From positions 4,087,716-4,151,715 of the forward strand of contig NZ_AP026867.1 in the NCBI RefSeq assembly GCF_026000115.1: a DNA stretch of 64,000 nucleotides. The letters are read 5' to 3'. Origin of the DNA: Aureispira anguillae. Lineage in GTDB: Bacteria; Bacteroidota; Bacteroidia; Chitinophagales; Saprospiraceae. The notes below the pieces were generated by a model. The model searched no databases, had not been told where the DNA came from, and saw nothing but the letters and a program-made list of their open reading frames with translations. Each line of letters opens with the position of its first letter. Within the stretch, counting starts at the first letter, position 1. The position numbers were made by a program, and so were the translations under genes. Of the stretch, positions 53,174-63,300 are shown piece by piece.

Positions 53174-54001
53174 TTATTTTTTTTGCTCAACAATCAATAT
53201 TTGATCTGCAATAGTGTTGTACACAGGCTTAAACAATCTTCCAAATTCAACCTCTCTTCGTCTTTTAAGTTTTTTAACATTGGGTGCATAGCCAGTCTGA
53301 TAAGGTGCTGTTGTTGTCAAAATTGGATGCGCTGAACAAAACTCTAATTCCTTTGTTCTCAATTTTTTCAATTTGCGATTCGACCTTAAATACATCCTAT
53401 ATCGTTCTCCCTTTATAGGTACTGTAAGTGTTTTTTTTAGTCTTAGTAAGCTTGCTCCAAATTGTCTACTTTTTATACGATAAAGAAATTCTCCAAGACA
53501 AAATGGTGTTAGATGGGCCGTAATTAGATACCCACCCTTTTTTAAATAGTTTGATAATATTTGATTGACTTTTAAGAATGAATCATCGTCAATATAAGAA
53601 TAGCCACCAGTAATTGAATAAATTAAATCAAATTGATTTTCTTTAAAAGTTGCTTTTCCTAAATCTTCCATCATTGATTGATAAAGCCTAATATTTCCTT
53701 TTTTATATGCTTTTTGATAACTTTCACAAGCTTTGTTTAACATGCCTCCCGATCCATCTGTGCCCACTATTTTATAGCCCTCTGACAAAAAAAAGGGAAA
53801 ATCATTCCCCGTTCCACAATTGAGGTCTAGAACTTTTTTGTTTTTGCCTTCTGGTATATAATGTTTCACAATATCATGTGCTAAATCTTTAGTAAGCGAA
53901 TAAATCGTATCAGGTCTTAACAATTTAGAATAACTTAGGGCGTATTTATCCCATCCTGAATCGTAAGCAAACTGTTTGTTGTATTCATAAGGTTTAAGCA
54001 T
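53174..54001 (-). CDS. Class I SAM-dependent methyltransferase
   Basis: A 275-residue protein with motif I VLDLNCGTGNDFPFFLSEG, the adenine-binding acidic strand YKIVGTDGSGGML, DLIYSITGGYSYI (motif IV) and a LKKGGYLITAHLTP post-motif. It belongs to the methyltransferase_25/11-like group of small-molecule methylases. Its substrate is unknown. It starts 5 bp after a lipoprotein gene on the same strand, so the two form an operon. Confidence 0.8.
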   Translation of the reverse strand: MLKPYEYNKQFAYDSGWDKYALSYSKLLRPDTIYSLTKDLAHDIVKHYIPEGKNKKVLDLNCGTGNDFPFFLSEGYKIVGTDGSGGMLNKACESYQKAYKKGNIRLYQSMMEDLGKATFKENQFDLIYSITGGYSYIDDDSFLKVNQILSNYLKKGGYLITAHLTPFCLGEFLYRIKSRQFGASLLRLKKTLTVPIKGERYRMYLRSNRKLKKLRTKELEFCSAHPILTTTAPYQTGYAPNVKKLKRRREVEFGRLFKPVYNTIADQILIVEQKK

Positions 54002-54006
54002 AAATT

Positions 54007-54459
54007 TTAACGTTTCTCTTTCCAGTTTTCCATTGCTTTATTAAAAAACACCCAAGTTCGAGCACTATCAGCATCTATATAAATCTTGAAATTATTTTGA
54101 TTAGAACCATAGACTTGAAGATAAGATGCATCCCTTGATACCTTCGTTTTATCCACTGCCCTTAAGGAATCTATTTGGTCGTATTCTATAGCATTAATTT
54201 CATCGTTTCTGCCATCAATCCAGTAATGAACGAGTCGTTGATTGGTAATAAAATTTCCAGCCGTTTTAAATCCCTTAAGACCACCATTGGTTTCGAACAG
54301 CTCTATTCTTTCTCCTTTTTCTAATGGAACGATACGATGAATAAATTGCTGGTCTTCTTTCGATAAATTGTCTTCATTACGACCTCCGCATGCGCTCAAA
54401 ACAAGCATACTTACCAATAACATAACTAGTTGTTGCTTTAAGGCTAATTTTTTTTCCAT
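54007..54459 (-). CDS. Hypothetical lipoprotein
   Basis: A 150-residue lipoprotein: signal peptide with lipobox VLSAC (Cys near 24), then a soluble region with beta strands (ERIELFETNGGLKGFKTAG, NEINAIEYDQIDSLRAVD). The second half recalls PH-like folds that sense amphipathic ligands. No family is firmly recognised. It is the first gene of a two-gene unit with the methyltransferase. Confidence 0.6.
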   Translation of the reverse strand: MEKKLALKQQLVMLLVSMLVLSACGGRNEDNLSKEDQQFIHRIVPLEKGERIELFETNGGLKGFKTAGNFITNQRLVHYWIDGRNDEINAIEYDQIDSLRAVDKTKVSRDASYLQVYGSNQNNFKIYIDADSARTWVFFNKAMENWKEKR

Positions 54460-54498
54460 TGCGACACAAATTAACTATTTATGGTTTTATTTCTCACT

Positions 54499-54836
54499 CT
54501 TTGACAACCCATAGGATCACGTAGTAACCACTCAGAACCCAGCTTGCTAGCTCACGAGTGATAACGAACCGATCTCAGGGAGCTCATAAGCGCTAGCGCA
54601 CTAGCTAACCTAGCAGCGAACTAAAGCGCAGCGCTCATGAACGTAGTGAATAACAAAGCTAATCGTGTGAAAATTTTAATTAACGTCTTTAATTATGCCG
54701 TTTTGGTATTAGATTTTAGAAATTAGGTGCTGTGTTAAAAACAACGTGATCTAGGCTCTAATATCCCAAAATAGAAGCATTTTATCTTACGTTTTACGAT
54801 TAGCACACAAGTTACTGCGTGATAGAGTTGTCAAAG
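54499..54836. mobile_element. MITE-like element with long inverted terminal repeats
   Basis: The ends are 54499-54528 and 54811-54836: CTTTGACAAC followed by ATCACGTAGTAAC on the left pairs with GTTACTGCGTGAT and GTTGTCAAAG on the right, with a 4-nt bulge. The 280-bp interior has no gene but includes an inverted copy of the REP-like repeat. The layout suggests a non-autonomous transposable element. No target-site duplication was confirmed. Confidence 0.5.
54614..54654. repeat. REP-like repeat, inverted partial copy 3
   Basis: CTAAAGCGCAGCGCTCATGA is, apart from one extra base, the complement of the core at 30321 and 32592. It lies within the MITE-like element. Confidence 0.6.
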
Positions 54837-55247
54837 AACCTTATTTCTTTTAGTACTAAATATTTGAAACCTGATTTATCAAAAAATAAAAGATACGCAA
54901 AAAAGACATAAAAAAAGTAGTTCCTACAAATTTGCACAAAATTTTGCTTATTTTATATAATTGGTGCTCAGGCTACCCTTAAAATAATCGTCCTCTATTA
55001 GGACCATCACCATACAAATATTTATAGTTTTCTAAAACCACAAAATGAAATTCACAACAAAACTCATCCTATTTTTATAGGGATCACATATACGAATTCA
55101 TCCCCTTTTGTTCAAGAGTTTATTATGTATCCAATTATCCCCAAGGGGGGTATTTCCACAAAGACGTTAATCGTTGAATAAATTCCCCTTTCTAGTATAA
55201 CTTAAGACACTGTTTAGTAAATCATTTTGCTTTTTAGAGAAGATTCC
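54837..55247. other. Intergenic region upstream of AraC/GyrI gene
   Basis: About 400 bp of AT-rich DNA, presumably with the promoter of the regulator at 55248. No gene or repeat is evident. Confidence 0.3.
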
Positions 55248-56093
55248 ATGCTTAGTCAATCGCCTTATTTTTTTCGCTTAGTTCCTGTTTTGGATTATAT
55301 TCAAGACCATTACAACAGAGCTATTTTACCTCAAGAGTTAGAGAAAATTTCTTTTTATTCTTATCGCAACTTGCAGCGAATTTTTAAAGCTATTTGGGGC
55401 GAAACGATTGGAGCATATCAAAAAAGGCTGCGCTTAGAAAATGCTGCTAAATTGATGCATTATTCAAGCAAGAGCCTCACAGATATCGCTATTGAAGTAG
55501 GATATGCTGATTTGCAAGCTTTCCGAAAAGCATTCAAAAATCAATATGGTATTGCCCCTAGTCAACAGCGCCCAAAATTGATGGCAACGCTTACCCAACT
55601 GAAGCAAACCATTGAATTCCCAAGCGCCGCTATTCAACAACTCAATACACTTAAAGTTACACTGCCTGCTATTCATGTAGTTTTTCGGAGCTACCAAGGT
55701 GCTTATAACAATGCTCAATTGGAAAAAGAATGGGAAATGCTTTGGGAGCAGAACAAAAACTTGAATACAACCGATGAATATGGTTTAGTCTTTGACGATA
55801 TTGACATTACCTCCCCCAATATCTGTCGATATGATGCTTGCTTGGCCTACAACTCCCAACAAGACAGCGCCAATAGTCCTACAAAAACAATAGGAGGCAA
55901 AAACTACTTGCGCTTCCTACATCTAGGAAGTTATGACACAATAGAACAGACCTATGCCGTCATTTTTGGAGGTTGGTTGTTGCAAAACGACTACAATTTT
56001 TCGACAGGTCCAATTATTGAACATTATTATTACAACCAACATCATACGGATCAAGAAGAAGCCTTTAAAACGCATATTTATATTCCTTTTTAA
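55248..56093 (+). CDS. AraC-family regulator with GyrI-like effector domain
   Basis: From the ATG at 55248 the product has 281 residues. The AraC double HTH is at the N-terminus (YSYRNLQRIFKAIWGETIG; LTDIAIEVGYADLQAFRKAF; QYGIAPSQQ). It is followed by a GyrI-like ligand-binding domain (IHVVFRSYQGAYNNAQLEKE, YLRFLHLGSYDTIEQTYAVI and a C-terminal HIYIPF). This order is that of Rob/SoxS-like and drug-sensing regulators. It probably senses a small amphipathic molecule. The gene stands alone, upstream of the deiminase-like lipoprotein. Confidence 0.88.
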   Translation: MLSQSPYFFRLVPVLDYIQDHYNRAILPQELEKISFYSYRNLQRIFKAIWGETIGAYQKRLRLENAAKLMHYSSKSLTDIAIEVGYADLQAFRKAFKNQYGIAPSQQRPKLMATLTQLKQTIEFPSAAIQQLNTLKVTLPAIHVVFRSYQGAYNNAQLEKEWEMLWEQNKNLNTTDEYGLVFDDIDITSPNICRYDACLAYNSQQDSANSPTKTIGGKNYLRFLHLGSYDTIEQTYAVIFGGWLLQNDYNFSTGPIIEHYYYNQHHTDQEEAFKTHIYIPF

Positions 56094-56207
56094 ATTCAAT
56101 GAATTCTTATAAGGGCATAACTTGTCAATTTTGGACTACCTCTCAGCTCTAAGGATACGATATCTTTGAAGCCTAATCAATTATTTACCGATTCCAATCT
56201 TATTTGT

Positions 56208-57251
56208 ATGCAAATCATGAGCCTATCCTTAGTCCTATTATTGAGTTTAATTTCAATTGCCAGTTGTCAAAAGCCAACAACGCCCTACACCAATACCATT
56301 GATGACTCCAAAATGTTATTAGTCATCGCAGTTCCTTCTATTCATAATTCGTATTATGCCGATGTTTATGATGCAATTATTGCCTTTGATATCCAATATG
56401 CCAAAAGTGTTATGGGGAAAGATAATATTGTGGTTTTAGGAGATGCCCCAAGTATCAACTACCTAAAACAACATCTTCCTAAAGACATCTTATTGGAACA
56501 AACGCTTGAAGATATCTGGTTGCGAGATTGTTCAACTGTAATGCCCTATCAACCTACGCAATTTAGGTATGCTGCTGCTGCTCAAGGTAGTCAAGTAGAT
56601 GCCGATTTTGTACAAGCAAAATTTAATACCTTTGCTCATCGTTATGGGCTCCAATTTTCAACGGTTCCCTATATTTTAGATGGAGGCAACTTTGTTGATA
56701 ACTATAATGGAAAAGCAATTGTTTCGGATCGTTTTTTAACAGACAATAACCTAACTTATACCGCTGCTAAAACTGTACTAAAAAATAGTTTAGGGCTAGA
56801 TCAAATCGCAATTATCCCTAATGACGATCCCAATGGTTTAGCGCATGCTGATGGTCAAGTTATGTTTATAGACAACAATACGATTGCGCTAACAGCCTAT
56901 AATGACCCACATTTTGAAGGTGACATTCGTGCAGAACTACTCCAATCTTTTCCTGGGATTAAGCTTATAACGATCCCAACAAAAGTTGATACGACCATTT
57001 GGGATCCCAATTTTAGTTCTTCTTGCGGTATCCATATTAATAGTACGGTAACTCAACAGTATCTTTATTTGCCCACCTTCGGAACGGATACGGATCAACA
57101 AGCCTTGCAGCTAGTTCAGGATAATACTACTAAAATCGTTGTTCCTGTTGATGCGAGTGCCGTTTGCCAAATGGGTGGTAGCTTGCGCTGTTTATCTTGG
57201 CAAGTAGTTGGTGATAATGCAAAAAAAATCATTGAAGCAGCTCGCAAATAA
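56208..57251 (+). CDS. Agmatine deiminase/peptidylarginine deiminase-family lipoprotein
   Basis: About 347 residues from the ATG at 56208. The signal peptide ends with lipobox IASC, so the protein is membrane-anchored, unlike cytoplasmic agmatine deiminases. Guanidine-modifying enzyme motifs are present: EDIWLRDCSTVMPY (catalytic Asp), DGGNFVDNYNGKAIVSDR, NGLAHADGQVMFIDN (catalytic His) and MGGSLRCLSWQV (catalytic Cys). It could deiminate agmatine or peptidyl-arginine outside the cytoplasm, as the secreted PPAD of Porphyromonas does. Substrate not determinable. Confidence 0.85.
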   Translation: MQIMSLSLVLLLSLISIASCQKPTTPYTNTIDDSKMLLVIAVPSIHNSYYADVYDAIIAFDIQYAKSVMGKDNIVVLGDAPSINYLKQHLPKDILLEQTLEDIWLRDCSTVMPYQPTQFRYAAAAQGSQVDADFVQAKFNTFAHRYGLQFSTVPYILDGGNFVDNYNGKAIVSDRFLTDNNLTYTAAKTVLKNSLGLDQIAIIPNDDPNGLAHADGQVMFIDNNTIALTAYNDPHFEGDIRAELLQSFPGIKLITIPTKVDTTIWDPNFSSSCGIHINSTVTQQYLYLPTFGTDTDQQALQLVQDNTTKIVVPVDASAVCQMGGSLRCLSWQVVGDNAKKIIEAARK

Positions 57252-57617
57252 TCCTATTAGAAGTACCATCACTTCTAATTTTATACAATATTTATTCATT
57301 TATTAACATTAAATTTACATTGAATTAACAAAAACAACATATCTTTAATGATTATTTTACAATACATGAAATATTACTTATTCCCAGAGAAACACATTAA
57401 ACACTGTAACAAAAGTTATTGATGGTTTTTACAGAACGTTTTAGATGAGATTCGATGAAAATTACAGCCTGATAGCAGCGCTATCAAGGCAAAAATTTGA
57501 AAAAGAAGATCGCTAAAAGACTCGATTAAAAAATAGTTAGAAAGTTTTGCTACAGTATATTTAATCATCTGTCCTAAGTAATAGATTAACTTAATCTCAT
57601 TAAATTATAGATATAAT
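57252..57617. other. Intergenic region with small hairpin
   Basis: Very AT-rich, contains a short palindrome TGATAGC-AGC-GCTATCA at 57470-57486 and presumably the promoter of the lysine-rich peptide. No gene seen. Confidence 0.3.
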
Positions 57618-57782
57618 ATGGCTAAGGCAAATAAGAAATCAGCTAAAAAAGCAGACAAAAAAGATAACAAAAAGAAAGACAGCAAAAAGAAAGAAATGAA
57701 GAAAAAAGTCGCTAAAAAAGTGGCTAAGAAAAAAGACAGTAAAAAGAAAGATAAAAAAAAGGATAAAAAGAAAAAGAAGTAG
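57618..57782 (+). CDS. Lysine-rich histone H1-like peptide (54 aa)
   Basis: ATG at 57618, TAG at 57780. More than half of the residues are lysine, in repeats such as KKDSKKKEMKKK and VAKKVAKKKD, resembling the tail of histone H1-like Hc1 proteins or other DNA-compaction peptides. It has no hydrophobic segment. A perfect 15-bp terminator hairpin follows, which supports it as a real transcription unit. It probably binds nucleic acid; the alternative is low-complexity chance, made unlikely by the terminator and by regular codon use. Confidence 0.65.
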   Translation: MAKANKKSAKKADKKDNKKKDSKKKEMKKKVAKKVAKKKDSKKKDKKKDKKKKK

Positions 57783-57802
57783 ACTTTAGCTTAATCCAAA
57801 TT

Positions 57803-57837
57803 AATCGCAGCTAACAACTAGTTTGTTAGCTGCGATT
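57803..57837 (+). terminator. Strong hairpin terminator
   Basis: AATCGCAGCTAACAA and TTGTTAGCTGCGATT are perfect 15-bp complements around a 5-nt loop, 20 bp after the lysine-rich gene, followed by TGTTATT. Confidence 0.85.
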
Positions 57838-57879
57838 TGTTATTACTGCTGCCCTCCTTCCCTATTTATCTTTGGTGCC

Positions 57880-57945
57880 CAATATATCGATTAGAAATTT
57901 AAAATTGAGCTGCCAATTTGATCAAAACCAACAGCCGATATATTG
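57880..57945. repeat. Spaced inverted repeat of unknown role
   Basis: CAATATATCG (57880-57889) and CGATATATTG (57936-57945) are exact 10-bp complements 46 bp apart, with GGTGCC and GCGCC flanks that also nearly pair. They lie in the intergenic region before 58211. Confidence 0.45.
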
Positions 57946-58210
57946 CGCCATAAAATGACCAACATATATCTAGGCATTTAGCCTTATTGATGCTTAGCAA
58001 ACTCAGCAGTCCTCCCACCATTATAATCCAACAAATAAATTTTTTAATGTGCGGATAAGTATAATTAGCGTATTTTTATTAATTTACTACTGTCATTCTC
58101 CCAAAATCAAAGCCTAATATTAAATATGAATACGATTAAAGAAGCGTTCCTAATTCCTTTAATCCATAACTTTTTTAGCATCAAACTTAATCTTCACTAA
58201 AATTTGACCG

Positions 58211-58576
58211 ATGAAAAGACTAATACTAAGTACCCTTTTATCAATGTTTGCCTTCTCAATATCTGCTCAATCTTTGAATGATGTAGCCCTTGACAAAATC
58301 GAATCCAACTATATTCGAGTCGTTTCTAATCAAGATGAAAGTGATATTTATATTGATTTTGGTACACATTACAATGCTCCCCGCTTTAGCAATCGTTTAG
58401 CAGACCCTAAACTGAGAAATGTCATTAAAAATAAAGAAGGGCACGAAGTCATTTTTGCTTCCGTCATTGATGCGCTAAACTTTATGGACAACAATGGCTA
58501 TATTTTGATCGAAACGCATACGATTATAGATAATGAAATTACAATGTTCCATTATCTGATGAAGAAAAAAAAATAA
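58211..58576 (+). CDS. Secreted hypothetical protein
   Basis: A 121-residue protein with signal peptide MKRLILSTLLSMFAFSISAQ. The mature part (LNDVALDKIESNYIRVVSNQ, EVIFASVIDALNFMDNNGY) is small and mixed alpha/beta, like short periplasmic proteins of Bacteroidota. No family is recognised. A hairpin terminator follows. Confidence 0.7.
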   Translation: MKRLILSTLLSMFAFSISAQSLNDVALDKIESNYIRVVSNQDESDIYIDFGTHYNAPRFSNRLADPKLRNVIKNKEGHEVIFASVIDALNFMDNNGYILIETHTIIDNEITMFHYLMKKKK

Positions 58577-58586
58577 CTTAAATTTT

Positions 58587-58619
58587 CTTGAAAGGGCTAC
58601 TACCAATAGTCCTTTCAAG
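58587..58619 (+). terminator. Terminator after the 58211 gene
   Basis: CTTGAAAGGGCTA pairs with TAGTCCTTTCAAG (one mismatch) around CTACCAA, 11 bp after the stop codon. A T-run is lacking, which is common in this phylum. Confidence 0.6.
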
Positions 58620-58747
58620 CGCAAAACTTGCAGATAAAACAAATATGTTAAGAAAATCAAATTTATCCTTTAACTCAATAGCATGGTTCAACTTTTGATT
58701 TTAGAAGAATTATTCTTAAATCATTCTTCATCAACGTTTCTTATATA

Positions 58748-59485
58748 ATGTTCAAAAAGGTGCTGCTTTTTTTATATCAAAATTTCACCATTACTTCTTT
58801 TCAAAAGGCCTATAAAAATGCCCAAAAGAAAGAATACGAAAAAGCAATACGCCATTATACCCAAGCACTAAAATATACCCCTGCTTCTGCCTATAATAAC
58901 CGAGGAGTTTGCAAAGCAGCCTTAGGGCGCTATCAAGAAGCCATTGAAGATTATACCCAAGCCATCGAACGGAATTTAAGTTATGCCGATGCGTATAACA
59001 ATCGTGGAGCTGCCAAAATGAAGTTAAAACAGTTTGATGAAGCAATAGAGGATTATAAAAAGGTACTAACACTTAACCCCAAACATGCCACCGCTCATTT
59101 TAATATTGGAGTCCATAAGGCAAAAGAAAGTGCCCATCAAGAAGCCATTTCTCATTTTAATCAAGCAATTCTACTTAACAAAAAATATGCAAATGCTTAT
59201 CATTATAGAGCATTAACTAAGGCTGCTTTGGGCAATAAGGATGCAGCTTTATTAGATTACAAGAAAGCGATCAAATTGGATAAGACCAATCCCGATGTTT
59301 ATAATAATCGTGGTGTATTGTGGCTTCAATTGGGCAATAGAAAAAAAGCAAAAAAAGATTTTTCTAAAGCCATTTATTACGATTCCAATCACCCGCAGGC
59401 TACTTCTAATAAACAGCTGCTCCACACTTCGGCATCCTCTCCCATAAATGTCCCCAACCTAAATATTATTCCTAAACAGGAATAA
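58748..59485 (+). CDS. Tetratricopeptide-repeat protein
   Basis: A 245-residue protein consisting of about six TPRs, each with the typical A-Y-NRG-A-LG-Y-EAI-DY-A pattern (e.g. AYNNRGVCKAALGRYQEAIE, AYNNRGAAKMKLKQFDEAIE). There is no signal peptide, only a somewhat hydrophobic first 13 residues. It is a cytoplasmic scaffold for protein-protein contacts; the partner is unknown. Confidence 0.85.
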   Translation: MFKKVLLFLYQNFTITSFQKAYKNAQKKEYEKAIRHYTQALKYTPASAYNNRGVCKAALGRYQEAIEDYTQAIERNLSYADAYNNRGAAKMKLKQFDEAIEDYKKVLTLNPKHATAHFNIGVHKAKESAHQEAISHFNQAILLNKKYANAYHYRALTKAALGNKDAALLDYKKAIKLDKTNPDVYNNRGVLWLQLGNRKKAKKDFSKAIYYDSNHPQATSNKQLLHTSASSPINVPNLNIIPKQE

Positions 59486-59551
59486 AAACAAAACCAACAC
59501 ATCACGATTGGCTTATCTTACACCTTAATTCAAAAATAGTTGGACAGGTTC

Positions 59552-60064
59552 TTAGTTTTTATTGAGTAGGCGTTTGTATAAAAGATAGTTTTCATTATCA
59601 TAACAAACAAAAATGACTCGTTTTATGTATTGAAAATCATAGGCTTGAATCGTTTCTACTGCAATTTGGGCAGCTCTAGCCTTGGGAAAACGATAAATCC
59701 CCGTACTTATATTAGGAAAGGCAATGCTAGATAGTTGCTTACTTTCTGCTAAAAAAAGCGCACTGTTATAACATTTTGCTAAGAATAGAGGCTCATCAGA
59801 CTGATTATTGTTCCATCTAGGACCTACGGTATGAATGACGTATTTTGCGTTTAAATTTCCTCCTGTTGTTATAACAGCTTCGCCAACCTTACAACCACCT
59901 TGGCGGTTCCTAATTTTTATACAGTCATCTAAAATAGCTTTTCCCCCAGCTCTATGTATTGCCCCATCTACACCTCCTCCTCCTAATAAAGAAGTATTAG
60001 CAGCATTAACAATAACATCAACATCTAAGCTTGTAATATCGCCTCTTATGATTTCTATTTTCAT
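59552..60064 (-). CDS. Macro-domain ADP-ribose hydrolase
   Basis: A 170-residue stand-alone macro domain of the YmdB/MacroD class. Motifs: [37 protein letters not shown] (glycine-rich ADP-ribose loop), [17 protein letters not shown] and [19 protein letters not shown]. It removes ADP-ribose from proteins or deacetylates O-acetyl-ADP-ribose. It could counter ADP-ribosylating toxins, although the setting here is ordinary. Confidence 0.93.
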   Translation of the reverse strand: MKIEIIRGDITSLDVDVIVNAANTSLLGGGGVDGAIHRAGGKAILDDCIKIRNRQGGCKVGEAVITTGGNLNAKYVIHTVGPRWNNNQSDEPLFLAKCYNSALFLAESKQLSSIAFPNISTGIYRFPKARAAQIAVETIQAYDFQYIKRVIFVCYDNENYLLYKRLLNKN

Positions 60065-60095
60065 CCTTGGTATTTGTTATCCTCCTTATGAAAAG

Positions 60096-60127
60096 AAAAA
60101 CTGACCTCTATCAAGAAGTCAGTTTTT
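60096..60127. terminator. Bidirectional terminator hairpin
   Basis: AAAAACTGAC and GTCAGTTTTT are perfect complements (60096-60105, 60118-60127), with T-runs on both strands. It lies upstream of the macro gene, so it would block transcription entering from either side. Confidence 0.6.
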
Positions 60128-60252
60128 GATAAAATTTAGCTTCGGGGGAGAGCTTTTACTTGGAGTTTTATACAATTTATAAAAAAAATATAATAATCCA
60201 AAAATACTAACTAAATGATTTTCAAGCCTCCTATAATTAAGCCCCTTATAAA

Positions 60253-60287
60253 AATAAGCTTTCAAGAACTAATCCTGAAAGCTTATT
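60253..60287 (-). terminator. Terminator of the T9SS protein gene
   Basis: AATAAGCTTTCA and TGAAAGCTTATT are perfect 12-bp complements around an 11-nt loop, 26 bp after the stop of the minus-strand giant gene. Confidence 0.7.
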
Positions 60288-60313
60288 AATAAATACGCTA
60301 TTTTGGCAATTTC

Positions 60314-63300
60314 TTATAATTTACTTTTAATAATTTTTGAAGTATGCACCTGCGCAGTTCGCTTGTTGTGTACACGAACCATATAAGTACCACTAGGGTA
60401 AGTCGATAAATCAACAGGAATACTATTGATTCCTAGTTCACTCGTTACATTTATGGTAGCAACCTGCTTACCTAAAACGTCCAATACCTCTACTTCAAGA
60501 TTTTCTTTTTCTAATGCTTCATATTGATAATAAACAATATCATTGGTTGGATTAGGATAAAAACTATACCCCAAATCATCCGATGCAATAACTAGCAAAA
60601 TAGTATTTGACAAGCTCGTTTTACCATCCATTTCAACCAGCTCCAATCGATAATAATTATCTCCTTCAAATGGATTAACATCATCAAAAGTATAATGGGT
60701 CGTTGTTGTTGAACTTCCCTGTGCAGCTGTCATTCCAATGGTTTCAAAATTAACTCCATCTCTACTACGTTGGATATTAAAATGCTGTGTATTTTCTTCT
60801 GACTCCGTTGCCCAACGCAAGTGGTTTACTTTATTGTCCGTTTCTCCATCAAAGTACAACCATTTTACTGCCAATAAATTATTCGGCACTAAGGTTACCC
60901 CTAATGATCCACCAGAGAAACTTGCAATACCTCCAAGTTCACTATAGTTGATCCCATTTGCAGTCGTACCATTGGTAGCACTTAGATGTAAACCATCATA
61001 ATCTGGTGCGGTATAATTAGAACCTACATTCTTAAAGAAATAACAACCTAATGGTGTTGCATACTTATAAGAATAGCCACAAGCTGAATAATTCGCCATG
61101 TGATTGATGGCTGCATTTTCTACTGCTGTACGCTCAGCAGGCTCATAGTAAAAACGAACCTCATAAGGAGGATTTAAGCCCGTTGTTCCAAAGTTGACAT
61201 TCCAACTACGCTCCATTTCAAATTGTTCTTCGCCAGGGGTAAGACCACTAGCTGCACAAGAAGCAGGCGTAAAAGGTCCAAGACTACGTTGGAAATGGCC
61301 AGGGTTGTCTGATATTTGGATTATAGGGTGATTGGGTTGTGCTCCTGTCAAATCTCCCCTCACAGATAAAATAATCTCATTGCCATTAAAAAAGTGATGC
61401 CAACCAGCATTATCCGTGCAATAATCATTTGTTGTAGCGCCATTCAAAGCATAAACATAATCTTTTAAATTGACGGTTACTTGATCATCTGCGGTCGTAT
61501 TACACGTTCCTTCTCTACGAACATAATAGGTAGTTGAGTTAGCCGTAGGTACTATATTCAAATTTGTTCCTGATCCCAACCAAGTTCCAGAACCATTGGG
61601 TCCAGTATACCAGTGCAACGCTGCACCTGCTCCACTAGTTCCTCCTGATGCGGTCAAGGTCAAGGTCGTGTTGGGACAATATGTACCTGCCATTGGGCTT
61701 AAGGTTGGTGCTGTTGAGGTCGTGCTTATGGTAGTATTTGTATTCGCAACACTAGTACAACCCAAATTATCGGTTACCGTTACCTGATAGGTCGTTGGAG
61801 TAGTTGGAGAAACCGTAATTGAAGGTGTTGTTACGCCAGTACTCCAAGCGTAAGTTCCTCCTCCTGTTCCTGTTAAGGTAGTACTAGAACCTAAGCAAAC
61901 ACTTGTGGTTCCTGTTATTCCTGCGGTTGGAGCAGGTTGTACAACAACATCAAAGCTACAATCTGTTGATAAACCAGAAATACTGCTAGTAGCACGGAAA
62001 GTTACCGTATTGGTTCCAACAGGGAACGTTGAACCACTTGGCAATCCCGCTATTTGAGTAACAGTAAGAGCACCTGCTGCGCCAGAAGCAGCATTTACCT
62101 GTGTCAAAAAGTTAACCACAGCAGATTGAATTTCTGCATTGGTATAAGCATATCCGCCTGTACCTGCTAATAACAAGTAATATAGACGGTCAAAATTATC
62201 TAAATTGGATAAGGTATGTAAATCGTCGTTGGTGTTGGTTGCAAAAGTATGCGTTGGAGCTGGTGAAGTTCCGTTGTCTGGTATAATATAAACATGATTG
62301 ATCGATGGATCGGATGCGCCATTAATTCGTTTTACAAACACATAATAATTCATACAACCTACTGTAACCGTGTACGTAAATCCATTGGCAGTTCCACTAC
62401 CATCTGCTCCGTTATTTCCCGTTGTAAAGAAACTAGATACTCCATTTAAATCGGCTACTGTTACCCAAAGATTATTTATTTTATGAGTAAAATAGCTTCC
62501 ACCACCAAAGCCAGTATGGGTACTGATTGATCCGCCTGTGTAAGGTATCAAGGTCGCCAAATTAGTATTCAACTGGTTGCCACAATCGTACATATCACTC
62601 CCTCCATCACTAACACAAGTTCCTGTTATCCCATCTGTCATATTAAAACCATTTGGGACACTATTGGCAACGGCTGCTCCATTGCTATTAAAACCTGACA
62701 ATATATCTGCAAGAGGTGCAGAAGTACAAGCAGGATTACAAGGATCTGAAGCAATAGGATTTACAAAAGATACAACTGGATTACATACAGACACTGTAGT
62801 ATCAGGGCGACAATTAATAACAGGTCCAGTCCCTGGTTGTACAATAATATCAAAACTACAAGTTGATGTTCCGCCAGTACCTGTTGCTTCAAAAGTAATC
62901 GTATTTGTTCCTACAGGAAAAGTCGAGCCGCTTGGCAAACCTGCTATTTGAGTAACAGGCGCTTGAGCTGTCCCCCCTCCTGTTGGATTGGCTTGTGTCA
63001 AAAAGTCAACTACTGCTGCTTGAATTTCAGCATTGGTATAAGCATATCCACCTGCACCAGCTAACAACAAATAATATAAGCGGTCAAAATTATCTAAATT
63101 GGATAAGGTATGTAAATCGTCGTTGGTGTTGGTTGCAAAAGTATGCGTTGGAGCTGGTGAAGTTCCGTTGTCTGGAATGATATAAATATGGTTAATCGAT
63201 GGATCAGATGCTCCGTTGATTCGTTTTACAAATACATAATAGTCCATACAACCTACTGTAACCGTGTACGTAAATCCATTGGCGGTTCCACTACCATCGG

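Noticed and set aside
62577-62951. 124-codon plus-strand frame in the T9SS gene
   Set aside because: Antisense of the Thr/Gly-rich adhesin; no start signals and the frame is produced by repeated codons.
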